From contig NC_064830.1 in NCBI RefSeq assembly GCF_024166365.1, positions 91,442,968 to 91,506,967 on the forward strand: a stretch of 64,000 nt of DNA. Direction: 5' to 3'. The position numbers and the translations under genes were made by a program. The stretch is from Elephas maximus indicus. Lineage: Eukaryota; Chordata; Mammalia; Proboscidea; Elephantidae. The notes beneath the pieces were generated by a model. It was not told the origin of the DNA. It worked only from the letters and a program-made list of their open reading frames with translations, and searched no databases. Shown here one piece after another: positions 19,905 to 30,959 of the stretch (position 1 is the first letter of the stretch; each line of letters opens with the position of its first letter).

Positions 19905-20515
19905 TTATTTTAAAGAGTCTCCACTGGGATGGCAACCCAGTTTCCTTGGCTTTGAGTGGCCCTATTCTCTTGGTTCACTCAAGTGGCAATGCCAGCCCCT
20001 CAGCCCTAGGTGGCTCCATTCTCCTGACCCACTGACATGGCAGCCCTCCTCCCTCAGCTTTGGGCATAAGCCCCATTCTCCTGGCCCTTGGTCATAGTAG
20101 CCCCATCCCCTCAACTATGGGCATAGGCTCCATTCTTCTGGTCTTGGGCATGGCCCCCTCAACTTCAGGTAGCAACCCCATTCCTTGGTCCACCTGATTA
20201 GTAACCTCACCTTCTGGAACAAGGGTGGTGGGTTTGGCCCCACCCTTTGAAATCTAGGCAGCTCTGCTTTCTGTGCTTCTTCTAACATTTCTGCTTATCT
20301 CTGAACTGCTCCTGGAATGGTCCTTTTCTCAAAGGACAAATGATGTTCACAGACAAGTACTCCACTGGCCTGTTTCCTGCCTGTAGAATTTCAAGAGGCA
20401 GACAGCTTTCCTTCATTTCATCCTGGTTCTGTCCCCTTCAGTCTATACTGACAGGTTTTTTGCTGTGGTAGTTGATTAGATCCATCAGTCACAGGCTTTA
20501 TTTATTTTTACTTCT
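19905..20515. other. C/T-rich imperfectly repeated stretch
   Basis: Several loosely repeated ~45-60 bp units built on CCCCATTCTCCTGGCCCTTGG and GGGCATAGGCTCCATTCTTC between about 19960 and 20200. Probably an old LTR or repeat. No coding frame recognised. Confidence 0.4.
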
Positions 20516-21989
20516 TTAATTTTATCTTGCTGTAGGTGAGTTTACAGAACAAATTAGTTTATCATTCAAAAACTTATACACAATTGTTTTATGATGTTGG
20601 TTGCAATCCCTGTAGTGTGTCAGTACTCTCTCCCATTCCACCCTGGGCTCCCTGTGTCCATTCATCCAATTTTCCTGTCCGTTCCTGCCTTCTCATCTTT
20701 GCTTTTGACCAGATGTTGCCCATTTGGTCTCGTATACTTGATTGAACTAAGAAGCACATTCCTAACCTGTGTTATTGTTTGTTTTGTATGCCTGTTTAAT
20801 CTTTGGATGAAAGGTGGGCTTTAGGAGTGGCTTCAGTTCTGAGTTAGCAGTGTATCTGAGGGCCATGGTCTTGGGAGTTCCTCCAATCTCTGTCAGACCA
20901 ATAAGTCTGGTCTTTTTTAGTGAATTTGAATTTTGTTCTGCATTTTTCTCTCACTTTGTCCAGGACCCTCTATTGTGAACCCTGTTAGAGTATTTGCTGG
21001 TGGTAGCTGGGCACCATCTAGTTCTTCTGGGCTTAGGGTGGTGGAGGCTGTGGTTCATGTGGCCCATTAGTCCTTTGGACTAATTGTTTTCCTTGTGTCT
21101 TTGTTTTTTTTTCATTCCCCTTTGCACTGGACAGATGGAACAAATAGCTGTATCATAGAGGGCCACTCACAAGCTTTTAAGACCCCAGATGCTACTCACC
21201 AAAGTAGAATGTAGAACATTCTCTTTATGAACTATATTATGCCAATTGACCTGTATGTCACCAAACACTATGGTTCCCAGCCCTCAGCCCCAGTAACCCA
21301 GTCCTTCAAAGTGTTTGAATGTGTCTAGAAAGCTTCTATGACTTTGCCATGGTAAAGTTGTACTGACTTCTCCTATATTGTGTGTTGTCTTTCCCTTCAT
21401 CAAAGTTAACACTTATCTACTGTCTAGTTACTGATTTCCCCTCCCTCCCCAAGCCTTCCCTCCCTTATAACCATCAAAAATTTTTTTTCATGTGTGTAAA
21501 CCTTTTCTTGAATTTTTATAACAGTGGTCTCATACAATATTTGTCCTTTTGTAACTGACAGTCAGCGTAATGCTCTCCAGATTCATTCATGTTGTGAGAT
21601 GTTTCACGGATTCATGATTGTTCTTTACTGCTGCATAGTATTCTACTGAGTGTATGTACCATAATTTGTTTATCCATTCATCTGTTGATGGGTACTTAGT
21701 TGGTTTCCATCTTTTTGCTAATGTGAATAATGCTGCAATAAACATGGGTGTGCATATGTCTATTTGTATGATGGCTGTTCTTTTTCTAGGATATATTCCC
21801 AGGAGTGGGATTGCTGGGTTGTATAGAATTTCTATTTCTAGCTTTTTAAGGAACTGCCATATCATTTTCCTTAGTGGTTGTACCATTTTACATTCCCACC
21901 GGCAATGCACGAGAGTTCCAATCTCCCCGAAGCCTCTCCAACATTTGTTATTTTTTGTTTGTTTGTTTTAGTAGTGCCAGTAATGTCTG

Positions 21990-22133
21990 GTAGCATAGTG
22001 GTTAAGCATTATGGCTGCTAACCAAAAGATCAGCAGTTTGAATCCACCTTGGAAACCCTATGGTGTAGTTCTACTCTGTCCTATAGGATCGCTATGAGTT
22101 GGAATTGACTCGATTGCAAAGAGAGAGAAAGAA
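21990..22133 (+). mobile_element. AfroSINE in L1 A
   Basis: TGGTAGCATAGTGGTTAAGC head through GTTGGAATTGACTCGATTGC, with a degenerate tail. A 7 bp TAATGTC duplication flanks it and matches the uninterrupted L1 reading. Confidence 0.88.
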
Positions 22134-22197
22134 AATAATGTCAGGGTGAGGTGGTATCTCATTTTAGTTTTGATTTGCGTTTCTCTAATGGCTAATG

Positions 22198-22366
22198 GGA
22201 AACTCTGGTGGTGTAGTGGTTAAGTGCTACAGCTGCTAACCAAAGGGTTGGCAGTTCAAATCCACCAGGCGCTTCTTGGAAACTCTGCGGGGCAGTTCTA
22301 CTCTGTCCTATAGGGTCGCTATGAGTTGGAATCAACTCGATGGTGCTGGGTTTGGCTTTTTGGTTT
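22198..22366 (+). mobile_element. AfroSINE short form in L1 A
   Basis: Complete short form with TTTGGTTTT tail. Perfect 12 bp duplication TAATGGCTAATG at 22186-22197 and 22367-22378. Confidence 0.95.
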
Positions 22367-23718
22367 TAATGGCTAATGATCTTGATTATTTCCTCGTGTG
22401 TCTGTTAGGTGCCTGAATGTCTTTATGAAGCGTCTGTTCATATACTTTGTCCATTTAATAATTGGATTATTTGTCTTTTTCTTGTTGAAGTGTTGAAGTA
22501 TTTTATAGATTTTAGAAGTTAGCCCTTGTCAGATATGTCATAGCCAAAAAAATTTTCCCAGTCTGTAGGTTCCCTTTTTACTCTTTCGGTGAAGTCTTTT
22601 GATGAGCGTAAGTGTTTAATTCTTAGGAGTTCTCAATAATCTAGTTTATCTTCTAGTGTTTATGCATTGTTATTTATTGTTTGTATTCTATTTATGCCAT
22701 GCATTAGGGCCCCTAGCATTGTCCGTATTTTTTCTTCCATCATCTTCATCATTTTAGGTTTTATATTTAGGTCTTTGATCCATTTTGACTTAGTTTTTGA
22801 CTTAGTTTTGCCAGAACTATTTGTTTAAAAGACTGTCTTTTTCCCCGTTTAATGGACTTTGGTCCTTTGTCAAAGATCAGCTGACCGTAGGTGGATGGAT
22901 TTATCTCGATTCTGTTTCATTGGCCTATGTGTCTGTCCTTGTACCACTACCAAGCTGTTTTGAGTACCGTGGGTATATAGTAGGTTCTGAGATCAGGTAG
23001 TGTAAGGCCTTCTACTTTGTTCTTTTTCTTCAGAAATGCTTTGCTTATCTGGGACCTCTTTCTTTTGCATATAAAGTTGGTGATTAGCTTTAACCTCTCG
23101 TTAAAGTGCTGTCGGTATTTGCATCGGGATCGCATTGTATCTGTAGATTGCTTTGAGTAGAATTGATACTTTCACAAAGTTGAGTCTTCCTATCTATGAT
23201 AGTAGTATGTTTTTCCTTTTATGTAGGTCTCTTGGTTTCTTGCAATAGTGTTTTGTAGTTTTCTTTGTATAGGTCAATTATGTACCTGGTTAGATTTATT
23301 CCTAAGACTCAATGGCAGTGGGCTTGGTTTGGTTTGGTTTGGTTTTACCTTTTTAGAGGCTATTTGGTGTTGTTTTCCTGATTTCCTTTTCAAAATTTTC
23401 TTTATTGGTGTTAGGAATCCAAACGATTTTTGTATGTTGATCTTGTATCCTGCCATTGTGCCAAATTTTTCTATTAGTTTCAGTACTTTTCTTGTGGACT
23501 ATGTATAGCATCATATCATCTGTGAATAGGTATAGTTTTACTTCTTCATTTCCAATTTGGATACCTTTATTTCTTTTAATTGCTCTAGCTAGGACTTTCA
23601 GCACAATGTTAAACAGGAGTGGTGGGTGATAAAGGGCATCCTTGTCTTGTGCCATTCTCAGGGAGAATGCTTTTGGCTTCCCTCCATTGTAAATGATGTT
23701 GGCTTTCGGTTTTGTATA

Positions 23719-23749
23719 AACCAAACCAAACCCGTTGCCACTGAGTCAA
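23719..23749 (-). mobile_element. 31 bp AfroSINE tail insertion in L1 A
   Basis: Only AACCAAACCAAACCCGTTGC and the following CTGAGTCA of an AfroSINE 3' end remain. Flanked by an 8 bp duplication TTTGTATA (23711-23718, 23750-23757); removing it restores the L1 text. Confidence 0.85.
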
Positions 23750-24370
23750 TTTGTATAGCTGCCCTTTATTATGTTGAGGAATTTCCCTTCTATTCCTCTT
23801 TTATTGACAGTTCTTTTTTTTCAGGAACAGGTGTTGGAATTTATCATTCCATTTTATGTGTCAATTGAGTTGATCATGTGATTTTTTCTTTCATTCTATT
23901 TATGTTGTGGATTACATTGATTGATTTTCTAATGTTGAACCATCCTTGCATACCTGGTATGAATCCCACTTGGTCATGGTGTATTTTTTTTTTTTTTTAT
24001 ATGATGCTGAATTCTGTTGGCTAAAATTTTGTTGAGAAGTTTTGAATCTATATTCATGAGAGATATTCACCTGTAATTTCCTTTTTGGGGGAGGGGATGT
24101 CTTTGCCTGGCTTTGGTATTAGGGTTATGCTGGCTTCATAGAATGAATTCAGAAGTATTCTTTCCTTTTCTATGCTCTGAAATAGTTTGACTAGTACTGG
24201 CGTGAGCCTTTCTCTGAACGTTTGGTAGAATCCTCCAGTGAAGCTGTTCGGGCAAGGGCTTTTTTTATTGGAAAGGTTTTTTTTTTAGTTATTATTATTA
24301 CCTCTTCAGTCTCTACTTTTGTTATGAGTCTGTTCAGATTTTCTATCTCAGTTTGTGTTGGTTTAGGTAG

Positions 24371-24898
24371 TGTCTTAGTCATCTGTGCTGCTATAACAGA
24401 AATACCACATGTGGACAGCTTCAACAAAGAGAAATTTATTCTCTCACAGTCTAGTAGGCTAGAAATCCAAATTCAGGGTGTCAGCTCCAGGGGAAGGCTT
24501 TCTCTGTCGGCTCTGAATGTCCTTGTCATCAATCTTCCCCTGGACTAGAAGCTTCTCTGCTCAGGAACCCCAGGTCCAAAGACACACTCTGCTCCTGGTA
24601 CTCTTTTCTTGGTGGTATGAGGTCTCCAACTCTCTGCTTGCTTTCTTTTCCTTTTATCTCTTGTAAGATAAAAGGTGGTGCAGGCCACACCCCAGGGAAA
24701 CTTCCTTTACATTGGATCAGGGATGTGACCTGAGCAAGGGTGTTACATCCCACTCTAATCCCCTTTCTGCACAGGCAGAGATTATGATTTATAACAAATA
24801 GGAAAATCACAAAATGGAAGACAACCACACAGTACTGGGAATCATGGCCTAACCGAGTTGACACATATTTAAGGTGGACACAATTCAATTCATGATAA
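24371..24898 (-). mobile_element. MaLR-type LTR in L1 A
   Basis: Starts TGTCTTAGTCATC and carries TTTATTCTCTCACAGTCTAG and GGAAACTTCCTTTACATTGG. TTAGGTAG occurs on both sides (24363-24370, 24899-24906), and the L1 reads through when it is removed. Same family as 30527-30959. Confidence 0.88.
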
Positions 24899-25349
24899 TT
24901 AGGTAGTATGTTTCTAGATATTTGTCCATTTCGTCTAGGTTCTCAAATTTGTTGGACTACAATTTTTCATACTATTCTGTTATGATCCTTTTTACTGCAT
25001 TTGGATCTGTTATAATGTTCCCCATTTCATTTCTTATTTGGGTTATTTGCTTTTGTCAGTTTGGTCAATGGTTTGTTGATTTTGCTGATCTTTTCAAAGA
25101 ACCAACTTTTGGTCTTGTTGATATTTTCTACTGTTTTTCTTTTCTCTATTTCATTTATTTCTGCTCTAATCTTTATTTTTATTTCCTTTCTTCTGGTGCC
25201 TGTGGGCGTCTTTTTCTATTCTCTTTCTATTTGTTCAAGTTGTAGGGCTAACGTTTTGATTTTGGCCTATTCTTCTTCTTCTCCTCTTCTCCCTTATCCC
25301 CCTACCTCTCTCTCCCCCTCCCCCTCCTCCTTTTCTTCTTCTTTTTTAA

Positions 25350-25428
25350 TGTGATTTAGGTGAAAGTTTACAGAGCAAATTAGTTTCTTACTAAACAATT
25401 AATATATATATTGTTTTGTGACTCATTT
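25350..25428 (-). mobile_element. Short L1 3' end inserted in L1 A
   Basis: About 80 bp, GTGATTTAGGTGAAAGTTTA through TTGTTTTGTGACTC, the extreme L1 3' terminus also seen at 20530 and, reversed, at 7380-7450. Confidence 0.75.
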
Positions 25429-25739
25429 TTCTTTTTAGATATGTGCATTTACTGTTATAAAATGACTTCTCAGTGTCTCAAAGGTTTTGGTATGATGTGT
25501 TTTCAATTCTTATTTGATTCTAGGAATTTTTTTCTTACCTCTTTGATTTCATCTATTACTTATTGTTTTTAAGCAAGGTTTATTCAGTTTCCTTTTTTTT
25601 TTTTTTCTTGCTCTTCCTGTTATGATTTCTACTTTTAATGCATTATGATCTGAGAGAATGCTTTTTATTATTTTGATGTTTTGGATTTCATTGAGGGTTG
25701 CTCTGTGGCCTAAAATGTGGGCTGGTGTGCCTATGGCAC

Positions 25740-26300
25740 CCTATCTGCAGCAGTGCTGTGGGGACCAGTGGGAAGGGGAGGCAGGTGGTGTATGAGGTTA
25801 GGTGGGAGGGAGGAAGAAAAGGAAGGAAAAAAATGGCTGCACAGCAGGGGCTGGTTAGTGAGGGTTGGGTGGACCTGGGGGCCAGTGGGAAGGGAGGGGA
25901 GGTGGCTTACAGGGCTAGGTGGAAAGAAGAAAGGAAAAAAATGGTGGCATGGCAGGAACCTGTGGGTCCAGAGGGAGAGGAACCAGAGCAGTGGTAGGCC
26001 AGTGGCTGTCTAGCCGTGGCAGTGGAGTGGGAGCCGGTGGGAATGGGGGTAGGTAGTGTATGTGGCTAGGTAACAGGGAGAAAGAAAAGAAGAAAAAAAT
26101 GGCAAGTCGGGGCAGGGCAGACCTGGGGGCCAGTGGGGAGGAGAGGTTGTGTACAGGGAGGGCTAGGTGGGAGGGAGAAAGGAAAAAAAGAAAAATATAT
26201 GGCAGCTCCGCAGGAGCTGGCAGGAAGTAGGGGGAGGTGGCATACAGGGGTAGGTGGGAGAGAGAAGAAAGAAAGAAAAAGCCATGCAGTGGGAGTGTGT
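25740..26300 (-). repeat. Tandem units of the L1 A 5' UTR
   Basis: About five imperfect units (85-150 bp spacing) each carrying GGCTAGGTGGGAGG-like and AAAAATGGC-like text, with landmarks near 25788, 25900, 26058, 26150 and 26237. They are the complement of the C/T-rich units at 36600-37720. Confidence 0.8.
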
Positions 26301-26919
26301 GAGTTGGGCCTGGGGAGGGGCTTATATTGTTGACCCTGGCAGTGGGGGCTGCCAGGATGAGGGGGTTCTTGCTGCTACTCACCAGAAGGGTAAAGAGTGG
26401 GAAAGCTTGTTTCTCTGGTTACCATATGCTCCCTATCTCCTATTGGGAGCTCCGTGAAGTTGCGTTCCTGTACTCCCTGTCCGGGGTCATTGCTGGTTGT
26501 GTTTCAAGATGGAGACCCTGTGCCATGTTAGTTGGTAGGGAACCTCTTCTCCATATCTCTCCTCATTCTCTGTTTTCCATCACTTTCTTCTTCCATTCGG
26601 TGTTTGATCTAGTGCTTTATCCCTTCATTTGATTTTCAGTTTTCCAGGATTGGCATTTGTATCTGTTTTACTTAGTTTTTCAGGTCTTTGCTGCAGAGAG
26701 ACGGCATGGTGCATCTGTCTAGAGAGCTATGTTGGCTCCTCCTCAGGCTTAATCTCTTTAACAAAAGATTGTGTAGCCACGTTCTTGGTGAAAGTTCTAG
26801 GACACTTTTCCTTAGTTTGCACAACAGAATTTTCCATATCTGTAATTCTGGTTTCATTTGGCACAGTTCATTTTTAAGTCTATCACTCCCCTTTTAGCAT
26901 TTTATCATAAATGGAAAGG

Positions 26920-27090
26920 AGAAACCACGTAGCCCCTTAAAGATCTTCCTTAGAAATCGCATAGTGGTGATGGTTGTCCAACACGATGAATGTAACCAAT
27001 GTCACTGAATTGTACATGTAAAAAATACTGAATTGGCATATGTCTTCTTATATATATTTTTACCACAATAAAACAATAATAAAAAAGATT
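26920..27090 (+). mobile_element. L1 3' terminus fragment
   Basis: AATGTAACCAATGTCACTGAATTGTA, AATTGGCATATG and TTACCACAATAAAA match the L1 3' end text at 2700-2817 and 46180-46270. It lies beside the 5' end of L1 A. Confidence 0.8.
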
Positions 27091-27299
27091 CAAATATGGC
27101 AGCAATCAACTAACTGTAAACCGAAGACATATCAAGAGCTTTGGGGTTATTAATTATCCCCACTGTCAATCCTGTGGTTCAGAGCCCTGAACTATGCACT
27201 GTAGAAAGACACAGGGGAAAAAAGGCTCAGAAAGTTAGAACTGGAGAGAACTTAGAGATCATTGATCTTCTCTGAACTTGGTGAAGTGGGGCTTTTTGT

Positions 27300-27450
27300 G
27301 CCCGAGAATTATTGTCTAAGTACGGGCTAGTAACATTGCAAACACTGAAAAAAATATACATTCTGGTGACAGTTCTAAATTTCGTATGTATCCCAAATGT
27401 CCAGACTTCACCTGCCCATGACTACTAAATGAGGTAATTTCCATTAATTC
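27300..27450 (+). repeat. ~150 bp direct repeat, copy 1
   Basis: From GAATTATTGTCTAAGTACGG to TGAGGTAATTTCCATTA, about 90% identical to 29205-29350 in the same orientation, 1.9 kb away. Confidence 0.9.
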
Positions 27451-27504
27451 CTGAGTTACATTAACTTTGCATGCATTATTAATGGCCAAATTATCAAAAT
27501 TCTC

Positions 27505-27567
27505 TGACTGGACTCAAACCTCCAAACTTTTGATTAGCAGCTGATTGTGTTAACCATTTGCAGAATC
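27505..27567 (-). mobile_element. AfroSINE-type head fragment
   Basis: GACTGGACTCAAACCTCC, TTTTGATTAGCAGCTGA and GTTAACCATTTGCAG resemble the complement of the SINE head. Confidence 0.55.
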
Positions 27568-27926
27568 TAGAAATTGCCTGAGCCATTGAGCCAGGCTGTG
27601 GGGAGGAGAGTAGAGAAAGGACCTCTGAAAGGGAGCTCCTATATAGGGTTTAATGAATTTTCAAATGAACTTTCAAAGACTTCTTGTTTTGGCAAATTGA
27701 CACAGTCTCCTTGTCTGGCAGCAGTCAGACACTGTAGATTATTCCGGAAATGCAGATGAAGATCCCTAGTGACTGCATGGCCTCCCTAAATAGATGGCTA
27801 CACCAGGCAGGCACAACAATTTTAACCTTTTCCTCTACCTAGCAGACAAGCAAATCTGCCTGGCATACCCTTTCCCAAGCCACATTCGTTTATTCATTAG
27901 TTCTTGAGCAGTTGCTACCAAGCTGG

Positions 27927-28140
27927 GAGAGAAGCCCTGGTGGTACAGTGGTTAAAGCACTCGGCTACTTACCAAAACGTCACCACCCACCAGCCGCTCT
28001 ACGGGAGAAAGATGTGGCAGTCTGCTTCTGTAAAGATTTACAGCCTTGGAAACTCTATGGGGCAGTTCTACTCTGTCCTACAGGATTGCTATGAGTTGGA
28101 ATTGACAGCAATGGGTTTGGTTTTGGGTTTTTTTTTTTTT
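27927..28140 (+). mobile_element. AfroSINE, long variant with poly(T/G) tail
   Basis: CCCTGGTGGTACAGTGGTTAAA head, then an extra central block (AAAGATGTGGCAGTCTGC...TTTACAGCC), then TGGGGCAGTTCTACTCTGTC and a TTTTGG tail ending in about 20 T. A different long variant from 63207-63390. Confidence 0.88.
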
Positions 28141-28144
28141 TTTT

Positions 28145-28560
28145 TTTTGCCATGCTGTGCACTAGGGATACAAAGCTTTCCTGCTCCCTCAGGCTCTTCA
28201 GGGAGTTGTGGAACAAATTATAACATTGCTCAGTATAAGGCAAAGCCTCCATTTTTAAATGGCTAGGCATTGAGAAATGGCTGGATGGGTTGAAGCCAGC
28301 TTGTAAAGGATCTTTGGTATTTATCTTGACTTTCAAGAGGGAATTGGTGTGATCTTATCCATATTGTCAGAGATATTGAGAATGACTGGAAAGAAGTGAA
28401 ACTCTGGAGGATTCTGTAATAGCTAATTGAGGGATCACAATACAGAATCAGTCTGGGTGGAGAAAAGGAACCAGATTTAGAACATAATTTGGATCTGGTG
28501 GCATATTGCCTGTATGAGATGGGGGCAAGAACCAGTGACCTTAGTCTGGGCCGTTAGGAG
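28145..28560 (+). mobile_element. L2-type 3' region
   Basis: GTGCACTAGGGATACAAAG, GCCAGCTTGTAAAGGATC and TGGTGTGATCTTATCC look like L2. The rest to about 29200 is unassigned. Confidence 0.55.
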
Positions 28561-29204
28561 GATGCCCTTAATTGAGATAGAGAAACGGGAAGGAGGGTAA
28601 GTAAAGAAGGGGAGGAGGAGGGGGAGTTTGTTTTGTTTTGGGATGGAGTGGATTGGATGGATTATCCTGGGATTTGGGCTTGTAATTTCTAAAGTGTCTT
28701 TAGGACACCCAGGAAGAGATGCTAGGGGATAGATGTGAAAACAAAGTGGGACTCAGGCCCCATGTGCTCTAGAGGGGCCCAGAGGTCAAGGGAGTGCATG
28801 AGATGACCCAGGGAGAGGCTATAGCATGAGAGAAGAGGGCTGAGGCTGCAGAAGGGAAAAAGAAGCCAAGCGTGCCCAAAAAATTGCTTTAAGGTTGCTT
28901 GATAATTGAGAGTGATTTATATGGCTCCATTACTGTCACAGATGAGAGTGGGACAGGTTGAGTGGCGTAGAGGAGAACAGCGCTTAGAACCTACAAGGAA
29001 ACATCAAAGCCAGAGCCTTGCTTGTGAAATTAACTGCTGAGAAGGTCTGGCACCCGCTCTCCCCTGACTCAGGCTTCAAGCTTAGACTGTACACCGTTGG
29101 CAAATGGAGTGTGTGAGTTGACGAACAGTCATAAAAGGGACCAACAAACACAGCTGAAGAGAAAAGTCATCCTCCTATCTCCTCTGCCAAGGCTCCCTGC
29201 CAAC

Positions 29205-29350
29205 CCCGGGAATTATTGTCTAAGTACGGGCTAGTAACATTGCAAACACTGAAAAAAGTACACACTCAGGTGACAATTCTGAACTTCGTACGTCTCCCAA
29301 ATGTTCAGACTTCACCTGCCCGTGACTGCTAAATGAGGTAATTTCCATTA
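29205..29350 (+). repeat. ~150 bp direct repeat, copy 2
   Basis: Counterpart of 27300-27450. Both end at AATTTCCATTA. Confidence 0.9.
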
Positions 29351-29739
29351 TTGAAGCTGCTGAGGAAAATGTTCTCAGACCCTAGCAGGATACACAGCGC
29401 CCTCTTGTGGTAATAATTTGCAACTTCAAGTGAGCCTACACCTAAGGCAGAAAGTTCTTTCCTAAATCCTCAGAGCAGCAGTTCTGTCCCATTAGCCTAA
29501 AAAGAAAATATAACACTGAACTGCATCACATGTTCTAAGATCCTGCAATAAGGTTGGGTTCTCAAGAATACAGAGAAGCCAATTTCTCCCTTAGCAGGCG
29601 ATGTGGGCCTGGGAGACACCTGACAGACAGCCCAGTGGCAATGGCTAGCCGGCAGATGGGGCTTGAAGCCTGAGCTCGGGAGGGGAGCCCGGACTGGGGA
29701 TCTCCATTAACTTTTTTAAAGAGTTTTTTTAACTCCAGC

Positions 29740-30526
29740 AAGTCTGAAAAATAAAATACAAATTCAAATCTAGAAATTAATAGAAAGAAAACTGAAGAAC
29801 ATACAAATATGTGGAAATTGAAGAAATCAAGAGAAAAAAACACTTAAGGTTGAACGAGAATGAAAACAAAACATACCAAAATCCATCGGATGCAGCAAAG
29901 GCAATGTTCAGAGGAAAATTTAAAGCAATAAACCCAGTACCCAGCGCCGTCGAGTTGAAAAAGCAATAAACACCTACATTAAAGAAAGAAGAAAGACCCA
30001 AATCAGTATCTTAACTTTACAACTTGAGGAATTAGAAAAGGAAGAGAAAACTAAGCCCAAAGCTACCACAAGAAAGGAAATCTTAAAGATCAGAGTAGAA
30101 ATAGAGAATAGAAAAGCAATAGAATCAACAACACCAAAAATTGGTTTTTTGAAAGACCAATAAAATCAACAAACTTTTGGACTGACAAAGAAAAAGAGAG
30201 AAATGAAGTCCTGATGCATCCCACAACATGAATGAACCTTGAAAACATCTTGCTGAGCAAGACAAGTCAATCACAAAAGGACAAACACTGTATGACCTCA
30301 CCCTGAATGAAATAAGGAAATACGTAGAAACCAAAGATTACTTGTGGTTAGCAAGGATGTGAGAGGGGGGAAAGGAGGAGTTTTTGCAAAGAGGGTGTTG
30401 AGTTTATGGTGGTAGAGTGATATGGAAAAGGATAGGAAGAACAGCTGCACAACTTAAAGAATGTACAAATTGTTAAGATGGCGTATGCTTTGTTATGTTT
30501 ATGTTATGTTATATATATTTTCACCT
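29740..30526 (+). mobile_element. L1 ORF2 fragment joined to an L1 3' end
   Basis: 29750-30200 reads as the ORF2 region after the endonuclease (GAACATACAAATATGTGG, ATGCAGCAAAGGCAATG, GATCAGAGTAGAAATAGAGA). At about 30200 it jumps to the 3' end (AAATGAAGTCCTGATGCAT). Contains a 26 bp AfroSINE tail at 29934-29959 and is cut by the MaLR LTR at 30527. Confidence 0.85.
29934..29959 (-). mobile_element. 26 bp AfroSINE tail insertion
   Basis: CCAGTACCCAGCGCCGTCGA plus GTTGAA, flanked by a perfect 12 bp duplication AAAGCAATAAAC (29922-29933, 29960-29971). Removing it restores the L1 text. Confidence 0.85.
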
Positions 30527-30959
30527 TGTCTTAGTCATCTAGTGCTGCTATAACAGAAATAACAAAGACAAGTTTATTTTTTCACAGTAAAGTAGGCTAA
30601 AAGTCCAAATTAAGGGTGTCTCTCTCGGTCAGCTCTGGAGGAAGGTCTTTCTCGTCAATCTTCCCCTGAACTAGGAGCTTCTCTTCTCTGGATCTAAAGG
30701 ATGCGCTTTGCTCCTGGTGCTTCTTTCTTGGTGGTATGAAGTCCCCCTGTGTCTCTGCTGGCTTCTTTCTTTTATATCTCAAGAGATTGCCTCAAGACAC
30801 AACCCAATCTTATAGATTGAGTCCTGCCTCACTAGCAGAACTGCTGCAGGATTTACAATGTATAGAAAAGTGACACAATACCGGGAATCATGGCCCAGCC
30901 AAACTGATACACATATATGGGGGGAGGGGTGGAGGAGGGACATAATTCAATCCATGACA
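30527..30959 (-). mobile_element. MaLR-type solo LTR
   Basis: TGTCTTAGTCATC to TCCATGACA, 433 bp, TG..CA bounded, with a 5 bp near-duplication CACCT/CACCA on either side, the length expected for ERVL-type integration. The L1 3' end ('TTTTCACCACAAG') reads through once it is removed. Confidence 0.88.

Larger units (their letters stand above)
20520..26745 (-). mobile_element. L1 element A (minus strand), with insertions and an internal deletion
   Basis: 3' UTR at 20520-21480, then ORF2 read leftward: C-terminal frame at 21587-21910 ([25 protein letters not shown]) and RT segment at 23353-23724 with LFTDDMM in place of the canonical FADD. Frames are broken by stops and indels. At about 25722 the endonuclease part of ORF2 joins directly to tandem 5' UTR units (25740-26300) and the 5' end (GAGGAGCCAACATAGC complement near 26735-26745), so ORF1 and early ORF2 are missing. 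Inserted elements are listed separately. Confidence 0.9.

Noticed and set aside
21587-21910. 107-residue frame on the minus strand
   Set aside because: L1 ORF2 C-terminus. The element is broken elsewhere and not a gene.
25698-26457. Gly/Trp/Lys-rich frames and a 155-residue minus-strand Pro/Leu/Ser frame
   Set aside because: Same explanation: tandem L1 5' UTR units on the other strand.
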